Shown in pieces: positions 1 to 9,180 of a stretch of DNA of 64,000 nt. The translations under genes were made by a program, and so were the position numbers. Position 1 is the first letter of the stretch; each line of letters begins with the position of its first letter. The stretch spans positions 1 through 64,000 of the forward strand of contig JAJRRB010000021.1 of NCBI GenBank assembly GCA_024279915.1, read 5' to 3'. This DNA comes from Deltaproteobacteria bacterium (GTDB lineage: Bacteria > Desulfobacterota > Desulfuromonadia > Desulfuromonadales > BM103). The notes beneath the pieces are model-generated. The model saw only the letters and a program-made list of their open reading frames with translations, did not search any database and was not told the origin of the DNA.

Positions 1-574
1 TATAACCCCAGACATTGCCGATCATGGCACCGAGGAAGATAATCAGGATCGAAGAGTGGGTGACATAAACGCCGAAACGGGACAGAGCACCCTTTTGCGA
101 GAAAAGATGGATTTTGCCATCTTCTTCGGTAACCACCGGTGTTGCGAACTTCTGGCCGAGCAGGGCAACAACTTTGTCGCGCACGCTCTCGATTGTCCCT
201 TGTGTAACAACTTCGCCTTTATTGGAAAAGGTACGAAACAGGCCATCGTCTGCGACCAGGATCGGTTCGCGCACAATTTTGATAATACGCGGCAGGCGTT
301 TGATCGAACAGCAGATCAGGTTAACGGCAAAAAGCCCCATCAGGGATAAGAACCAATAGGAATGATACATGTCGAAAATTTGCAAAGCGTCAAGCGCCTT
401 AAAGGTCGACTCGCTCATGCCGTAATTCTGCATGTACTCCTGAGGAGACTTGTTCTGCTCGATGACCGTACCGATAATCGAGGTCGTCGCCAGCAGAATC
501 AGGGTAATAATCGCCAGCTTCAGGGAACAGAAAAAATCCCATAGCTGGTCGTTGAAACTCTTTTCTTTACTCAA
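1..574 (-). CDS. resB: Cytochrome c biogenesis protein ResB/Ccs1 family, N-terminal part (3' end cut by window edge)
   Basis: Minus strand opens with TTG at 574 after GGGAGA; reads LSKEKSFNDQLWDFFCSLKLAIITLILLATTSIIGTVIEQNKSPQEYMQNYG..., typical ResB start; not in ORF track because it runs off the edge. Confidence 0.85.
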   Translation of the reverse strand, partial: MSKEKSFNDQLWDFFCSLKLAIITLILLATTSIIGTVIEQNKSPQEYMQNYGMSESTFKALDALQIFDMYHSYWFLSLMGLFAVNLICCSIKRLPRIIKIVREPILVADDGLFRTFSNKGEVVTQGTIESVRDKVVALLGQKFATPVVTEEDGKIHLFSQKGALSRFGVYVTHSSILIIFLGAMIGNVWGY

Positions 575-633
575 ATTATTTTCTCCCGGGCAGAAGGACA
601 AAAGCGTCCATTCTTCACCCTCTAAAACTTATA

Positions 634-672
634 CTGTCGTGTCTGAGCAACCATGCTGCTCAGACACGACAG
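634..672. terminator. Perfect 16-bp inverted repeat (ctgtcgtgtctgagca / tgctcagacacgacag), probable terminator or attenuator between purE and resB
   Basis: Arms 634-649 and 657-672, 7-nt loop; lies just 3' of purE on the minus strand; only a weak T-tract. Confidence 0.55.
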
Positions 673-757
673 AAACCTTGCTAAATTAATATGACTTACC
701 AACCCCTGTCAAGACAAGGTGTGTCGGAAATTATTCGTTACCGACCGCCAAAACGGA

Positions 758-1276
758 TCAGCTGAAGTCCTCAGCGAGTCGCTTATCAAGAGCGGCAGCT
801 TTAGCCTCACCTCCGGAAGCCATTTCGGCTTTGAACTGCACAAGCTTTTCACTGAGGTCGGCGTCATCAACAGCCAATATTTGTGCAGTAAAGATACCGG
901 CATTACGCGCACCGGCCTTACCGATCGCCATGGTCGCCACCGGGATTCCGGCTGGCATTTGCACCATTGCCAAAAGGGCGTCCATACCATTCAGCGCGGT
1001 GGCATCGATCGGCACAGCAATTACCGGTAGAGTTGTTTCAGCAGCAATCACGCCGGCAAGATGGGCTGCAGCTCCAGCTCCTGCGATCAGGACTTTTATG
1101 CCGCGCTCTTTCGCACCACGAACAAAGTTAGCGGTACGTTCCGGGGTACGATGAGCACTGGAGACAGTCATCTCGAAGGGGATACCGAACTGCTTGAGCG
1201 CAACGGCTGTTTCCTTCATGATTTCGTAATCGTTGTCGCTTCCCATGAGGATGCCGACAAGTGGGGTTTCATTCAT
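758..1276 (-). CDS. purE: N5-carboxyaminoimidazole ribonucleotide mutase
   Basis: VGILMGSDNDYEIMKETAVALKQFGIPFEMTVSSAHRTPER motif. Confidence 0.96.
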   Translation of the reverse strand: MNETPLVGILMGSDNDYEIMKETAVALKQFGIPFEMTVSSAHRTPERTANFVRGAKERGIKVLIAGAGAAAHLAGVIAAETTLPVIAVPIDATALNGMDALLAMVQMPAGIPVATMAIGKAGARNAGIFTAQILAVDDADLSEKLVQFKAEMASGGEAKAAALDKRLAEDFS

Positions 1277-1316
1277 AAGTTAAACCTCTTCCTTTTTTAC
1301 CTTTCACTTTTTACAG

Positions 1317-2588
1317 TCAGCGATTTAAAGCCTTCCGCCCTATATCTTTGCGGAAATGCACACCGTTCCAGTTAATCTTCGCAACAGCAGCGTAGGCACA
1401 ATCAATCGCTTCGGCAACCGTACTGCCGAGGCCGGTAACACCAAGAACCCGGCCACCACTATTGACAATTTTGCCATCCTTGAGGCTGGTGCCAGCATGA
1501 AAAACAACTACATCCTCCATCGCCAGGACTTCTTCCAGGCCGGTGATCTCAAACCCCTTGTCGTAAGAGGCCGGATAACCGCCTGAGGCCATAGCTACAC
1601 AGACAGCAGCCTTGTCGTGCCACTCAATCGAATCCTGTTGCAGTTTGCCACGGGCACAAGCCTGCAGTACCGGTACGATATCCGACTTCATGCGCATCAA
1701 CAGCGGTTGAGCTTCCGGGTCACCGAAACGGGCATTATACTCAACCACCCGTGGTTTACCATCTTTGATCATCAGGCCAACATAGAGAATGCCACTGTAC
1801 GGGCAACCGTCATTAGCCATCCCGGTAATCGTCGGTTTGACAATGGTTTCGACAATCACATCGTGAAGAGCCGCAGTCACAACAGGAGCCGGGGAGTAAG
1901 CACCCATGCCGCCGGTATTGGGCCCTTCATCATTGTCGAAAGCGCGCTTGTGGTCCTGAGATGAGGCCAGCGGAAGAATATTCTTACCGTCTGTGAAGAC
2001 AAAAAACGAGGCTTCTTCACCATCCATAAATTCTTCAATGACCACGCTTGCGCCCGCTGCACCAAAAACCTTGTCGAGCATGATGTCGTCAATGCCAGCA
2101 ATTGCCTGCTCTTCAGTCATGGCGACGATGACGCCCTTACCGGCTGCCAGACCATCGGCCTTGACCACAATCGGTGCACCCTGTGCTTTGACATAGGCAA
2201 CGGCAGCATCACGCTCCGTGAAGGTCTGATAGGCAGCGGTCGGAATATCGTATTGGGCCATCAGGTCTTTGGAAAAGCTTTTACTGCCCTCGATACAAGC
2301 GGCGGCCTGATTTGGGCCGAAGATTTCCAGGCCAGCAGTCTGAAACCGGTCGACAATGCCCATTGTCAGCGGTACTTCCGGTCCAACCACGGTCAGGTCA
2401 ATCTTCTCAGCAGTGGCAAAGTCGATCAGGGCATCAATATCATCAGCAGGAATATGGACACATTCGGCCAGGCCCGCGATGCCAGGGTTACCCGGAGCAC
2501 AGTAAACCGCCTCCACCAGAGGCGACTGCGCAATTTTCCAGACCAGCGCGTGCTCGCGTCCACCACCACCAATGACCAGTACCTTCAT
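1317..2588 (-). CDS. purD: Phosphoribosylamine--glycine ligase
   Basis: MKVLVIGGGGREHALVWKIAQSP...CAPGNPGIA; ATP-grasp; adjacent to purE and purH. Confidence 0.97.
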   Translation of the reverse strand: MKVLVIGGGGREHALVWKIAQSPLVEAVYCAPGNPGIAGLAECVHIPADDIDALIDFATAEKIDLTVVGPEVPLTMGIVDRFQTAGLEIFGPNQAAACIEGSKSFSKDLMAQYDIPTAAYQTFTERDAAVAYVKAQGAPIVVKADGLAAGKGVIVAMTEEQAIAGIDDIMLDKVFGAAGASVVIEEFMDGEEASFFVFTDGKNILPLASSQDHKRAFDNDEGPNTGGMGAYSPAPVVTAALHDVIVETIVKPTITGMANDGCPYSGILYVGLMIKDGKPRVVEYNARFGDPEAQPLLMRMKSDIVPVLQACARGKLQQDSIEWHDKAAVCVAMASGGYPASYDKGFEITGLEEVLAMEDVVVFHAGTSLKDGKIVNSGGRVLGVTGLGSTVAEAIDCAYAAVAKINWNGVHFRKDIGRKALNR

Positions 2589-2650
2589 ACCTTCTCCTTT
2601 GATCTTTAGCCTTTAAACCAATCAAAAGCACAACCAAACCCTTTTATTTT

Positions 2651-2748
2651 AGCCGCGGTCAAAATCTGTGAAAATCTGTAAGGACAAAGACACAATCTCG
2701 TGGTCTTTTGGTTTCAAACACAGACCTTGACAGATTTTAACCGCAGCT
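2651..2748. repeat. Intergenic palindromic element, type D (AGCCGCGGTCAAAATCTGTG AAAATCTGTA ... GACAGATTTTAACCGCAGCT)
   Basis: Inverted arms agccgcggtcaaaatctgt / acagattttaaccgcagct; each arm has 10-nt direct sub-repeats (aaaatctgtg/aaaatctgta). Confidence 0.75.
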
Positions 2749-2820
2749 AATTTGCTTTTGACCTGCTAGTTGGTTTGTACTCTTCAACTATTCAACAGCC
2801 TCACATCAACAGTTTCATCA

Positions 2821-4386
2821 TCAATGTCTGAAATGCCGCATGCTGGTAAAGACCATCGCCATACCATGCTCATCAGCGGCAGCGATGACTTCTTCATCAC
2901 GAATCGAGCCGCCCGGCTGGATGACGGCGCTGATGCCAACGGCAGCAGCATTGTCAATACCATCACGGAAGGGGAAGAATGCATCTGAAGCCATGACCGC
3001 GCCTTTGACTTCGAGACCGGCGTGTTCAGCTTTGATTGCGGCGATGCGTGCCGAGTTGATCCGGCTCATCTGACCAGCACCAACGCCGATAGTCATGCCG
3101 TCCTTGCCGTAGATAATAGCATTCGATTTGACGAATTTTGAGACTCGCCAAGTGAAGAGCAGGTCCTTCATCTCTTCTGCAGTAGGTTGCCGTTTACTGA
3201 CAACCTTCAATTCGTTAGTCAACTCCAGGTCTGCCTCCTGGACCAAAAGGCCACCGTTGACGCGTTTGAAGTCAAGCCTGGAAGCCGTCTGCTCAGGCCA
3301 TTCACCACACTCAAGCAGGCGGACATTCTTCTTGGCAGCGACCACAGCGACTGCTTCTTCAGTCACCTTTGGGGCAATGATCACTTCAACGAACTGTTTA
3401 TCGGCAATCGCCTGAGCAGTGGCTGCATCGAGCTCACGGTTAAAAGCAATAATACCGCCGAAAGCTGACTCAGTGTCGGTGCTGAAAGCGCGTTGGTAAG
3501 CATCGAGCAGCGTCTCGCCATAAGCCACGCCACAAGGGTTGGCATGCTTGACAATCACGCAGGCTGGACCTTCGTTAAATTGCTTGATACATTCCAGAGC
3601 CGCATCGGTATCGGCAATATTGTTATAGGAGAGTTTTTTGCCCTGCAGCTGCTTCGCGGTCGCAATTGAAACCTCGGCAATATCGCTTTCAACGTAGAAA
3701 GCCGCCTTTTGATGCGGGTTCTCGCCGTAGCGCATAATCTCGGTGCGTTGAAACTGGAAAGTCAAAGCACTGGGAAAATCGGCGCTCTCTGCATCAATCC
3801 GGCGCCCGAGCCAGTTGGAGATGGCGGCATCGTAGGCCGAGGTGCGCTGGTAAACTTTGAGGGCCAGACGAAAGTTGGTTTCCCGAGAGACATCACCAGC
3901 GTTGGCTTTCATCTCGTCCAGGACCACAGCGTAATCGGTTGGATCAATAACGACTGTCACCGACTGGTTGTTCTTGGCCGCGCTGCGCAGCATGGTCGGA
4001 CCACCGATGTCAATATTCTCGATAGCATCCTCAAGGGTGCAATCAGATTTGGCCACAGTCGCCTCAAAAGGATAGAGGTTGACCACCACCATGTCGATCG
4101 GAGTGATGTCGTGCTCTGCCATCTTGGCAACATGAGCCGGATTGTCACGCAGGCCGAGCAAACCGCCATGAATCTTGGGGTGCAATGTTTTGACGCGCCC
4201 GTCGAGCATTTCCGGATAGCCGGTGTGCTCGGAGACATCTTTAACAGTGAGTCCAGCTTCGCGCATCATGCTGGCGGTACCGCCGGTGGATAGAATTTCC
4301 ACGCCGTATTTACTTAACTCTTTGGCAAATTCGACGATGCCGGTTTTATCGGAAACACTGATCAGTGCACGTTTGATGACAGCCAT
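2821..4386 (-). CDS. purH: Bifunctional AICAR formyltransferase / IMP cyclohydrolase
   Basis: [38 protein letters not shown]; the upstream ORF extension to 4455 is probably not translated. Confidence 0.97.
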   Translation of the reverse strand: MAVIKRALISVSDKTGIVEFAKELSKYGVEILSTGGTASMMREAGLTVKDVSEHTGYPEMLDGRVKTLHPKIHGGLLGLRDNPAHVAKMAEHDITPIDMVVVNLYPFEATVAKSDCTLEDAIENIDIGGPTMLRSAAKNNQSVTVVIDPTDYAVVLDEMKANAGDVSRETNFRLALKVYQRTSAYDAAISNWLGRRIDAESADFPSALTFQFQRTEIMRYGENPHQKAAFYVESDIAEVSIATAKQLQGKKLSYNNIADTDAALECIKQFNEGPACVIVKHANPCGVAYGETLLDAYQRAFSTDTESAFGGIIAFNRELDAATAQAIADKQFVEVIIAPKVTEEAVAVVAAKKNVRLLECGEWPEQTASRLDFKRVNGGLLVQEADLELTNELKVVSKRQPTAEEMKDLLFTWRVSKFVKSNAIIYGKDGMTIGVGAGQMSRINSARIAAIKAEHAGLEVKGAVMASDAFFPFRDGIDNAAAVGISAVIQPGGSIRDEEVIAAADEHGMAMVFTSMRHFRH

Positions 4387-4466
4387 GGTAGGACCTCTTG
4401 AGAATAATTGGTTTATGTTTGGAAACGGTCTAAAGAAATTAAAGCTCTGGGTCAATCCCTTTTTAT

Positions 4467-4570
4467 GGGACGCTGATCAAATCTGATGAACGCTGATTCA
4501 AAACCAAAACAAAAAGCTAAGGGTTGATTCTAAATCATGCCCTTTCTGCGTAAATCAGCGTCCAATTGAT
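4467..4570. repeat. Intergenic palindromic element, type B, copy 1 (GGGACGCTGATCAAATCTGATGAACGCTGAT ... GCGTAAATCAGCGTCC)
   Basis: Inverted arms with ~10-nt internal period; near-identical copy at 10762-10860 including part of the spacer. Confidence 0.8.
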
Positions 4571-4578
4571 TTTGTTTT

Positions 4579-4603
4579 CTCCGCGCCTTCGCGTCTTTGC
4601 GTT
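4579..4603. repeat. Solitary arm of type A element (CTCCGCGCCTTCGCGTCTTTGCGTT)
   Basis: Revcomp = A ACGCAAAG ACGCGAAG GCGCGGAG, 8-nt period; same word family as 9181, 12854 and 14181 elements. Confidence 0.65.
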
Positions 4604-4616
4604 AAATAGATTTGAT

Positions 4617-5855
4617 TTATAATTCCAGGGCCTCTAAAAAGTGCCTTTCGAAAGCCGGAGTCCCAGAGAGAGGGAAAGGCTGAATTGTGTTTAGCAGATC
4701 AGCCAATCGCTGTTGTCCGTCTGTAGCGGTCAAATAGGCTTGCAAGCCCGCCAGCACACCGTTTGCGATAAAGGAGGTTTTATCTAACATGGGCTCTGGC
4801 AGCAAGGCAACCCTTTTCAGAACCTCTACAGGTAAAGCCTTACCAAGGGCACCGGTGACCAAAACTTGCGACACATCTCCAGGCGCAAATCCACCTCGTT
4901 CAAGCAGGACTTGCGTCCCCGCTCGCACCGCCCCTTTCGCTAGCTGGAAGTTGCGCAGATCGTCCTGCGTCAGGAGCAACTCTCCGGTAGCATCGCGATG
5001 GAAGCGGATCGCCCACGAGTTTTCATGTTCGACCAGATATCGATTGAGGTTGGTCTCGACTTCATCTGCAGCAAGGATACGCCCGGTCGCATCGATCAAT
5101 CCGGCCTGGCGGGCCACAGCAACCAAAGCCGCCAGACCACTGCCGCAGAGACCGCGTGGCTGGCCACCTCCAGCCACGGTTAGTTGCAGACGATCTCCAG
5201 TCAGTTGTACATCAGTGACCGCACCATCAGCCATAATCATCCCCGTGCCAATGTTGCCGCCCTCAAATGCTGGGCCAGCTGCTGCAGAAGTGACCCACCA
5301 GCATTCGCCGTCCCATAGAGCGAGTTCAGCGTTGGTGCCGACATCAATCAAAAGGGTTCCAGGCCGAATGTCCTGCACAGCCAGGAGACAGGCGATCAGA
5401 TCGCCGCCGACAAACCCCGAGGCCAGGGGGAACAGCTCCAGGGGAGATGAAAGACCAAGGTCGATTTCGTTGGCAGAGATACGAGTCAGCTCTTTGTAAG
5501 GAGGCTTGTGTGGTGGGAAAAGTAACGAAGAAACAGGTAAATTGCGCAGCAAGCAGGACATACCGGGGTTACACGCTGCAGCAACAGAAGCGATGTCATC
5601 GGGCACGCAATCGGCCTTGTCGACAAGCTCTGCGGCCAAAGACCGCAGACCACTGATAAGAAGTGACTGCAGCTCTTCGCCGCCACCATCATGAGCCTGT
5701 TGCAGACGCATCAGAATATCAGTACCATGCTTTCGCTGAGGATTGACGATCTGTGTCTCAACCAGCACGTCACCTGCTGGGCCGAGCAGTCTTCCTGCCA
5801 GTGTGGTGGTACCAAGATCAAGAGCTATATGTCGTTTTGTAGAGGACGTTTTCAT
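4617..5855 (-). CDS. ASKHA-domain ATPase, RACo-like (DUF4445-type), without N-terminal 2Fe-2S ferredoxin domain
   Basis: HIALDLGTTTLAGRLL...NPQRKHGTDILMRLQQA...LLIDVGTNAELAL...AGPAFEGGNIGTGM...GLCGSGLAALVA. Confidence 0.8.
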   Translation of the reverse strand: MKTSSTKRHIALDLGTTTLAGRLLGPAGDVLVETQIVNPQRKHGTDILMRLQQAHDGGGEELQSLLISGLRSLAAELVDKADCVPDDIASVAAACNPGMSCLLRNLPVSSLLFPPHKPPYKELTRISANEIDLGLSSPLELFPLASGFVGGDLIACLLAVQDIRPGTLLIDVGTNAELALWDGECWWVTSAAAGPAFEGGNIGTGMIMADGAVTDVQLTGDRLQLTVAGGGQPRGLCGSGLAALVAVARQAGLIDATGRILAADEVETNLNRYLVEHENSWAIRFHRDATGELLLTQDDLRNFQLAKGAVRAGTQVLLERGGFAPGDVSQVLVTGALGKALPVEVLKRVALLPEPMLDKTSFIANGVLAGLQAYLTATDGQQRLADLLNTIQPFPLSGTPAFERHFLEALEL

Positions 5856-5864
5856 CAGGGGAAA

Positions 5865-6998
5865 TCAGGAAGAAAAATCATTAACAAAAACTCTTGGCAC
5901 CCGCTCGCTGATGTTACAAAAGACCTCGTAGGTGATTGAACCAACTTTATCCGCCCACTCTTCAGCAGTAATGAGTTCGTCACCGTCACGACCGAGCAAA
6001 GTAACATCATCACTAACCTGGACATCAGCAAGATCGGTCACATCGACAAGGATCCAATCCATACAAACGGTACCGGCAACGGGAACCCGCTGGCCGCGAA
6101 TCAGAACTTCGCCACAATTAGTCAGCAGACGGTTATAGCCATCAGCGTAGCCGACCGGAACAGCCGCAATCTTTGAATCTCTCGAAGTCACAAAACGATG
6201 TCCATAGGAGATGCCTTCTCCAGAGGGGACATCCTTGAGTTGAGCCACCTGACTCACAAAGCGCATGACTGGCCTTTGCGTAAACGGGTGGTCAAAAGGG
6301 CCTCCGGTCAAACCACCGTACAAGGAAATTCCCGGCCGCACCAGATTGCATCCATTCAGTTCGCGGCTATAGATACCGGCGCTGTTAGCGAGATGGCGAT
6401 AGCGGGGGTTGAATCCAGCCTGTTCGACGGTCTCTACCACTGCGGAAAAAGCGTCACACTGCAAAGCGGTCAATGCCCGCTCCGGCTCATCGGCCACAGC
6501 AAAGTGGCTCATCAAACCAGTCATATTCAGATTCGGCAAAGCCTTCAGAACAGGGAGTACCTCATCAAGTCGATCAGCCCGGAATCCGAGTCGTCCCCTG
6601 CCCGTATCAACCTTGAGATGATAATCAACAATTCGTCCGGTATCGCGAGCAGTACTGTCCAAGCGACGGGCGCAATCCAGGTCGTAGATAACTGGAGTCA
6701 ATTGATATTCAAGAAGATCCGATTCCTGGCCGGGGAAGAGGCTGCCGAGAATCAGGACCGGTTTGTCAATACCTAGTTTGCGAAGTTCTACGCCTTCTTC
6801 GACAAGGGCGACGCCAAACATATTGGTACCTGCAGCAGCGAGAGCAGGCGCAACAGAACTGACGCCATGACCATAGGCGTTCGCTTTGACCACAGCCAGA
6901 ACATCACAACCAGCACCAACGGTGCGTTGGACTTCCAGAAAGTTGTGCCGGAGAGCGGCAAGGTCGATTTCGACTCGAGTTGGACGAGGGACAGGCAT
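5865..6998 (-). CDS. alr: Alanine racemase
   Basis: RPTRVEIDLAALRHNF...VVKANAYGHG (PLP-Lys); C-terminal ...GSITYEVFCNISERVPR. Confidence 0.96.
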   Translation of the reverse strand: MPVPRPTRVEIDLAALRHNFLEVQRTVGAGCDVLAVVKANAYGHGVSSVAPALAAAGTNMFGVALVEEGVELRKLGIDKPVLILGSLFPGQESDLLEYQLTPVIYDLDCARRLDSTARDTGRIVDYHLKVDTGRGRLGFRADRLDEVLPVLKALPNLNMTGLMSHFAVADEPERALTALQCDAFSAVVETVEQAGFNPRYRHLANSAGIYSRELNGCNLVRPGISLYGGLTGGPFDHPFTQRPVMRFVSQVAQLKDVPSGEGISYGHRFVTSRDSKIAAVPVGYADGYNRLLTNCGEVLIRGQRVPVAGTVCMDWILVDVTDLADVQVSDDVTLLGRDGDELITAEEWADKVGSITYEVFCNISERVPRVFVNDFSS

Positions 6999-7083
6999 GG
7001 ATGCTCCGCTGAAATTGAATTTGACATTAGAGCATGTGATTCTAAGAAGTGTAAAGAGTAAAGGGCTGCGTGTACGGACCTTA

Positions 7084-7126
7084 TCAACTGCAAGAATTTC
7101 AGCAACAACAGAATTCTTGCAGTTGA
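7084..7126. promoter_or_regulatory. Perfect 15-bp inverted repeat upstream of alr (tcaactgcaagaatt / aattcttgcagttga)
   Basis: Arms 7084-7098 and 7112-7126 with 13-nt spacer; operator-like or hairpin. Confidence 0.45.
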
Positions 7127-7149
7127 CACACCGTGGGCAATCTTTTAGG

Positions 7150-7317
7150 CTAGCAGCCTATCGGACAATCAATAAACTGGCTGCAAATTCGTCTGTTTGG
7201 TCCAGATTTCAGCTCCTTTTCGACCAATAGCTACGGCTATTACTCTCAAATGAGCCAAAATCTGGCCTCAAACATGCAAATTTTCGCTTCAGCCCTGATT
7301 GTCCGACAGGCTGCTAG
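7150..7317. mobile_element. 168-bp palindromic MITE/REP-like element, type E
   Basis: Termini ctagcagcctatcggacaatca / tgattgtccgacaggctgctag (22 bp, 1 mismatch); imperfect complementarity along the whole arm; apex aatagc-tacg-gctatt at exact centre 7233.5; no ORF. Confidence 0.7.
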
Positions 7318-7343
7318 GTTAAGTTGAACGGAGAGGTTATCTT

Positions 7344-7529
7344 ATGTGTCTGAATGATGGTCATTTTCTCCTGGTCCAAGGCGATCAGGAAACTGCTCTG
7401 GAAGATGTCGCTTCACTACTGGTGATGAACGGCAAAGTGCGTCTGGTCGATGTGTTCGGCAAGCATCGTGATATCGACGCAACAATCCAGGAAATCGATT
7501 TACTGAACAGTCGGATTGTTCTGGGCTGA
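7344..7529 (+). CDS. CooT-like (nickel-binding family) small protein
   Basis: 61 aa, MCLNDGHFLLVQGDQETALEDVASLLVMNGKVRLVDVFGKHRDIDATIQEIDLLNSRIVLG; MC start and C-terminal IxxIDLLNSxIVL are CooT-like; SD ggagagg. Confidence 0.65.
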   Translation: MCLNDGHFLLVQGDQETALEDVASLLVMNGKVRLVDVFGKHRDIDATIQEIDLLNSRIVLG

Positions 7530-7557
7530 CCAGAGCAACCTGCTTTTATATCTGCAC

Positions 7558-7652
7558 CACCGCTAGGGGAGTACGTTTGCTGAGAGCTTCGTTATTGACG
7601 AAGCGACCCTTAGAACCTGATCCGGATCATACCGGCGGAGGGAAGCGGCCTG
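7558..7652 (+). promoter_or_regulatory. TPP (THI-box) riboswitch aptamer
   Basis: ggggagt...gctgagag...gacccttagaacctgatccggatcataccggcggagggaagc, canonical THI element. Confidence 0.93.
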
Positions 7653-7683
7653 GACAGCAACGAGCATCCCGTTATGCGGGCAA

Positions 7684-7721
7684 GCGCCGTGGCCACCAGC
7701 CTGGGCGCATTCTTATTTTTT
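7684..7721 (+). terminator. Putative riboswitch expression-platform terminator before thiED
   Basis: gcgcc...gggcgc stem (inner gtggccac) then attcttatttttt; SD for thiED follows at once. Confidence 0.5.
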
Positions 7722-7734
7722 GGAGAAGAGGAAA

Positions 7735-9165
7735 ATGATCAAGGGTCTCTATCTGATTACTCCACAAGGTTCTGACGAGCAGATTCTGAAGGTTGTCCGT
7801 GAAGGATTACGTGGCGGAGTCCGCGTCGTGCAGTACCGCGACAAGCAACGCTCCCCAGAGGCAAAGGTCAATCTGTCCCACCAGCTGGCGCAACTGTGCA
7901 AAGAAGCCGGAGTGACCTTCCTGATCAATGATAATCCGGAACTCGCCATTGCATGTCTTGCCGATGGGGTCCATCTGGGTCAGGATGATGGTTCGGTTCA
8001 CGATGCCCGCAGACTGCTCGGCGCGAACAAATTGATTGGCGTTTCAACCCGCACCGTCGACCAGGCGCTCAAGGCCGAGATGGCTGGCGCCGACTACATC
8101 GGTGTCGGTAGCGTATTCCCGACCGAGACCAAAGATGATGCGGAACTGGTCGGGCTGGAGACGCTGCGCAAAATACGCCGGGCCGTCAAGATCCCCCTTG
8201 TCGCAATTGGCGGTATCGGCTGGACCAATGGCGCCGAAGCTCTTGATGCAGGTGCCGACGCTCTGGCGGTTATTTCGGCTATTGCTGACGATTCGAATCC
8301 TGCCCTCGCAGCCAGAGAGCTTTCGTTGCTCTTCAACAGCAAAAAAGCCCCGGAAGAGACCCGCGTGATGACGATTGCCGGATCTGACCCCGGCGGCGGT
8401 GCCGGGATTCAGGCAGATCTCAAATCGATCGCCCTGCTAGGCTCCTACGGCACCAGTGCCATCACTGTGCTGACCGCACAGAATACGCTCGGGGTTCAAG
8501 GACTTTCTCCGGCCTCAGCAGGCTTCATTGTTAAACAGGCGGAGGCCGTTCTGGACGATATCGGCACCGACACGCTTAAAACCGGCATGCTTTACAATGC
8601 CGAGATCGTCAGCAGTGTCGCCGGACTCATGCAGAGATACAACCTGCTCAGCGTGGTTGACCCGGTCATGATCGCCAAAGGCGGTACTGCACTGTTGAAG
8701 AAAGAGGCTGTTGAAGCCGTACGTAATGAGCTATTGCCCCGCACCTATCTACTGACACCCAACATTCCAGAGGCTGAAGCACTGACCGGGCGAAAGATTC
8801 AGACTCTCGAAGAGATGGAAGAAGCTGCGAGAAGCCTGCAAGAGATGGGGCCAAGGCATGTTCTGCTTAAGGGCGGGCACCGTGAAGAGGATGCGATTGA
8901 TATTCTCCTGGCCGGGAAGACGGTACAAAAGTTGACTGCAGAACGCATCGACACCACCAGCACCCACGGCACCGGCTGCTCCTACTCAGCAGCTCTCGCC
9001 ACCCTGCTTGCCCAGGGGCGACCTTTGCTTAAAGCCGCCGAATCAGCCAAACTCTTTATCAATGAAGCGATTCGTCATGCTGTGCCAATGGGTGGTGGAC
9101 ATGGCCCGATCAATCATTTCGCTGGCGCGAAGGCTGTGCGGAACGCGGATCGCGAACTATCATAA
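7735..9165 (+). CDS. thiED: Fused thiamine-phosphate synthase (ThiE) / hydroxymethylpyrimidine(-phosphate) kinase (ThiD)
   Basis: N-half MIKGLYLITPQG...VVQYRDK...GVGSVFPT; C-half VMTIAGSDPGGGAGIQADLKSIALLGSYG; SD ggag-agagg before ATG 7735. Confidence 0.93.
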   Translation: MIKGLYLITPQGSDEQILKVVREGLRGGVRVVQYRDKQRSPEAKVNLSHQLAQLCKEAGVTFLINDNPELAIACLADGVHLGQDDGSVHDARRLLGANKLIGVSTRTVDQALKAEMAGADYIGVGSVFPTETKDDAELVGLETLRKIRRAVKIPLVAIGGIGWTNGAEALDAGADALAVISAIADDSNPALAARELSLLFNSKKAPEETRVMTIAGSDPGGGAGIQADLKSIALLGSYGTSAITVLTAQNTLGVQGLSPASAGFIVKQAEAVLDDIGTDTLKTGMLYNAEIVSSVAGLMQRYNLLSVVDPVMIAKGGTALLKKEAVEAVRNELLPRTYLLTPNIPEAEALTGRKIQTLEEMEEAARSLQEMGPRHVLLKGGHREEDAIDILLAGKTVQKLTAERIDTTSTHGTGCSYSAALATLLAQGRPLLKAAESAKLFINEAIRHAVPMGGGHGPINHFAGAKAVRNADRELS

Positions 9166-9180
9166 GAAAAACACAAAACG

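Noticed and set aside
3709-4293. 194-aa plus-strand ORF opposite purH
   Set aside because: Antisense shadow of a clear purH coding frame; no recognisable domain
4789-5499. 236-aa plus-strand ORF opposite the ASKHA gene
   Set aside because: Ser/Arg/Pro-rich shadow composition typical of antisense translation
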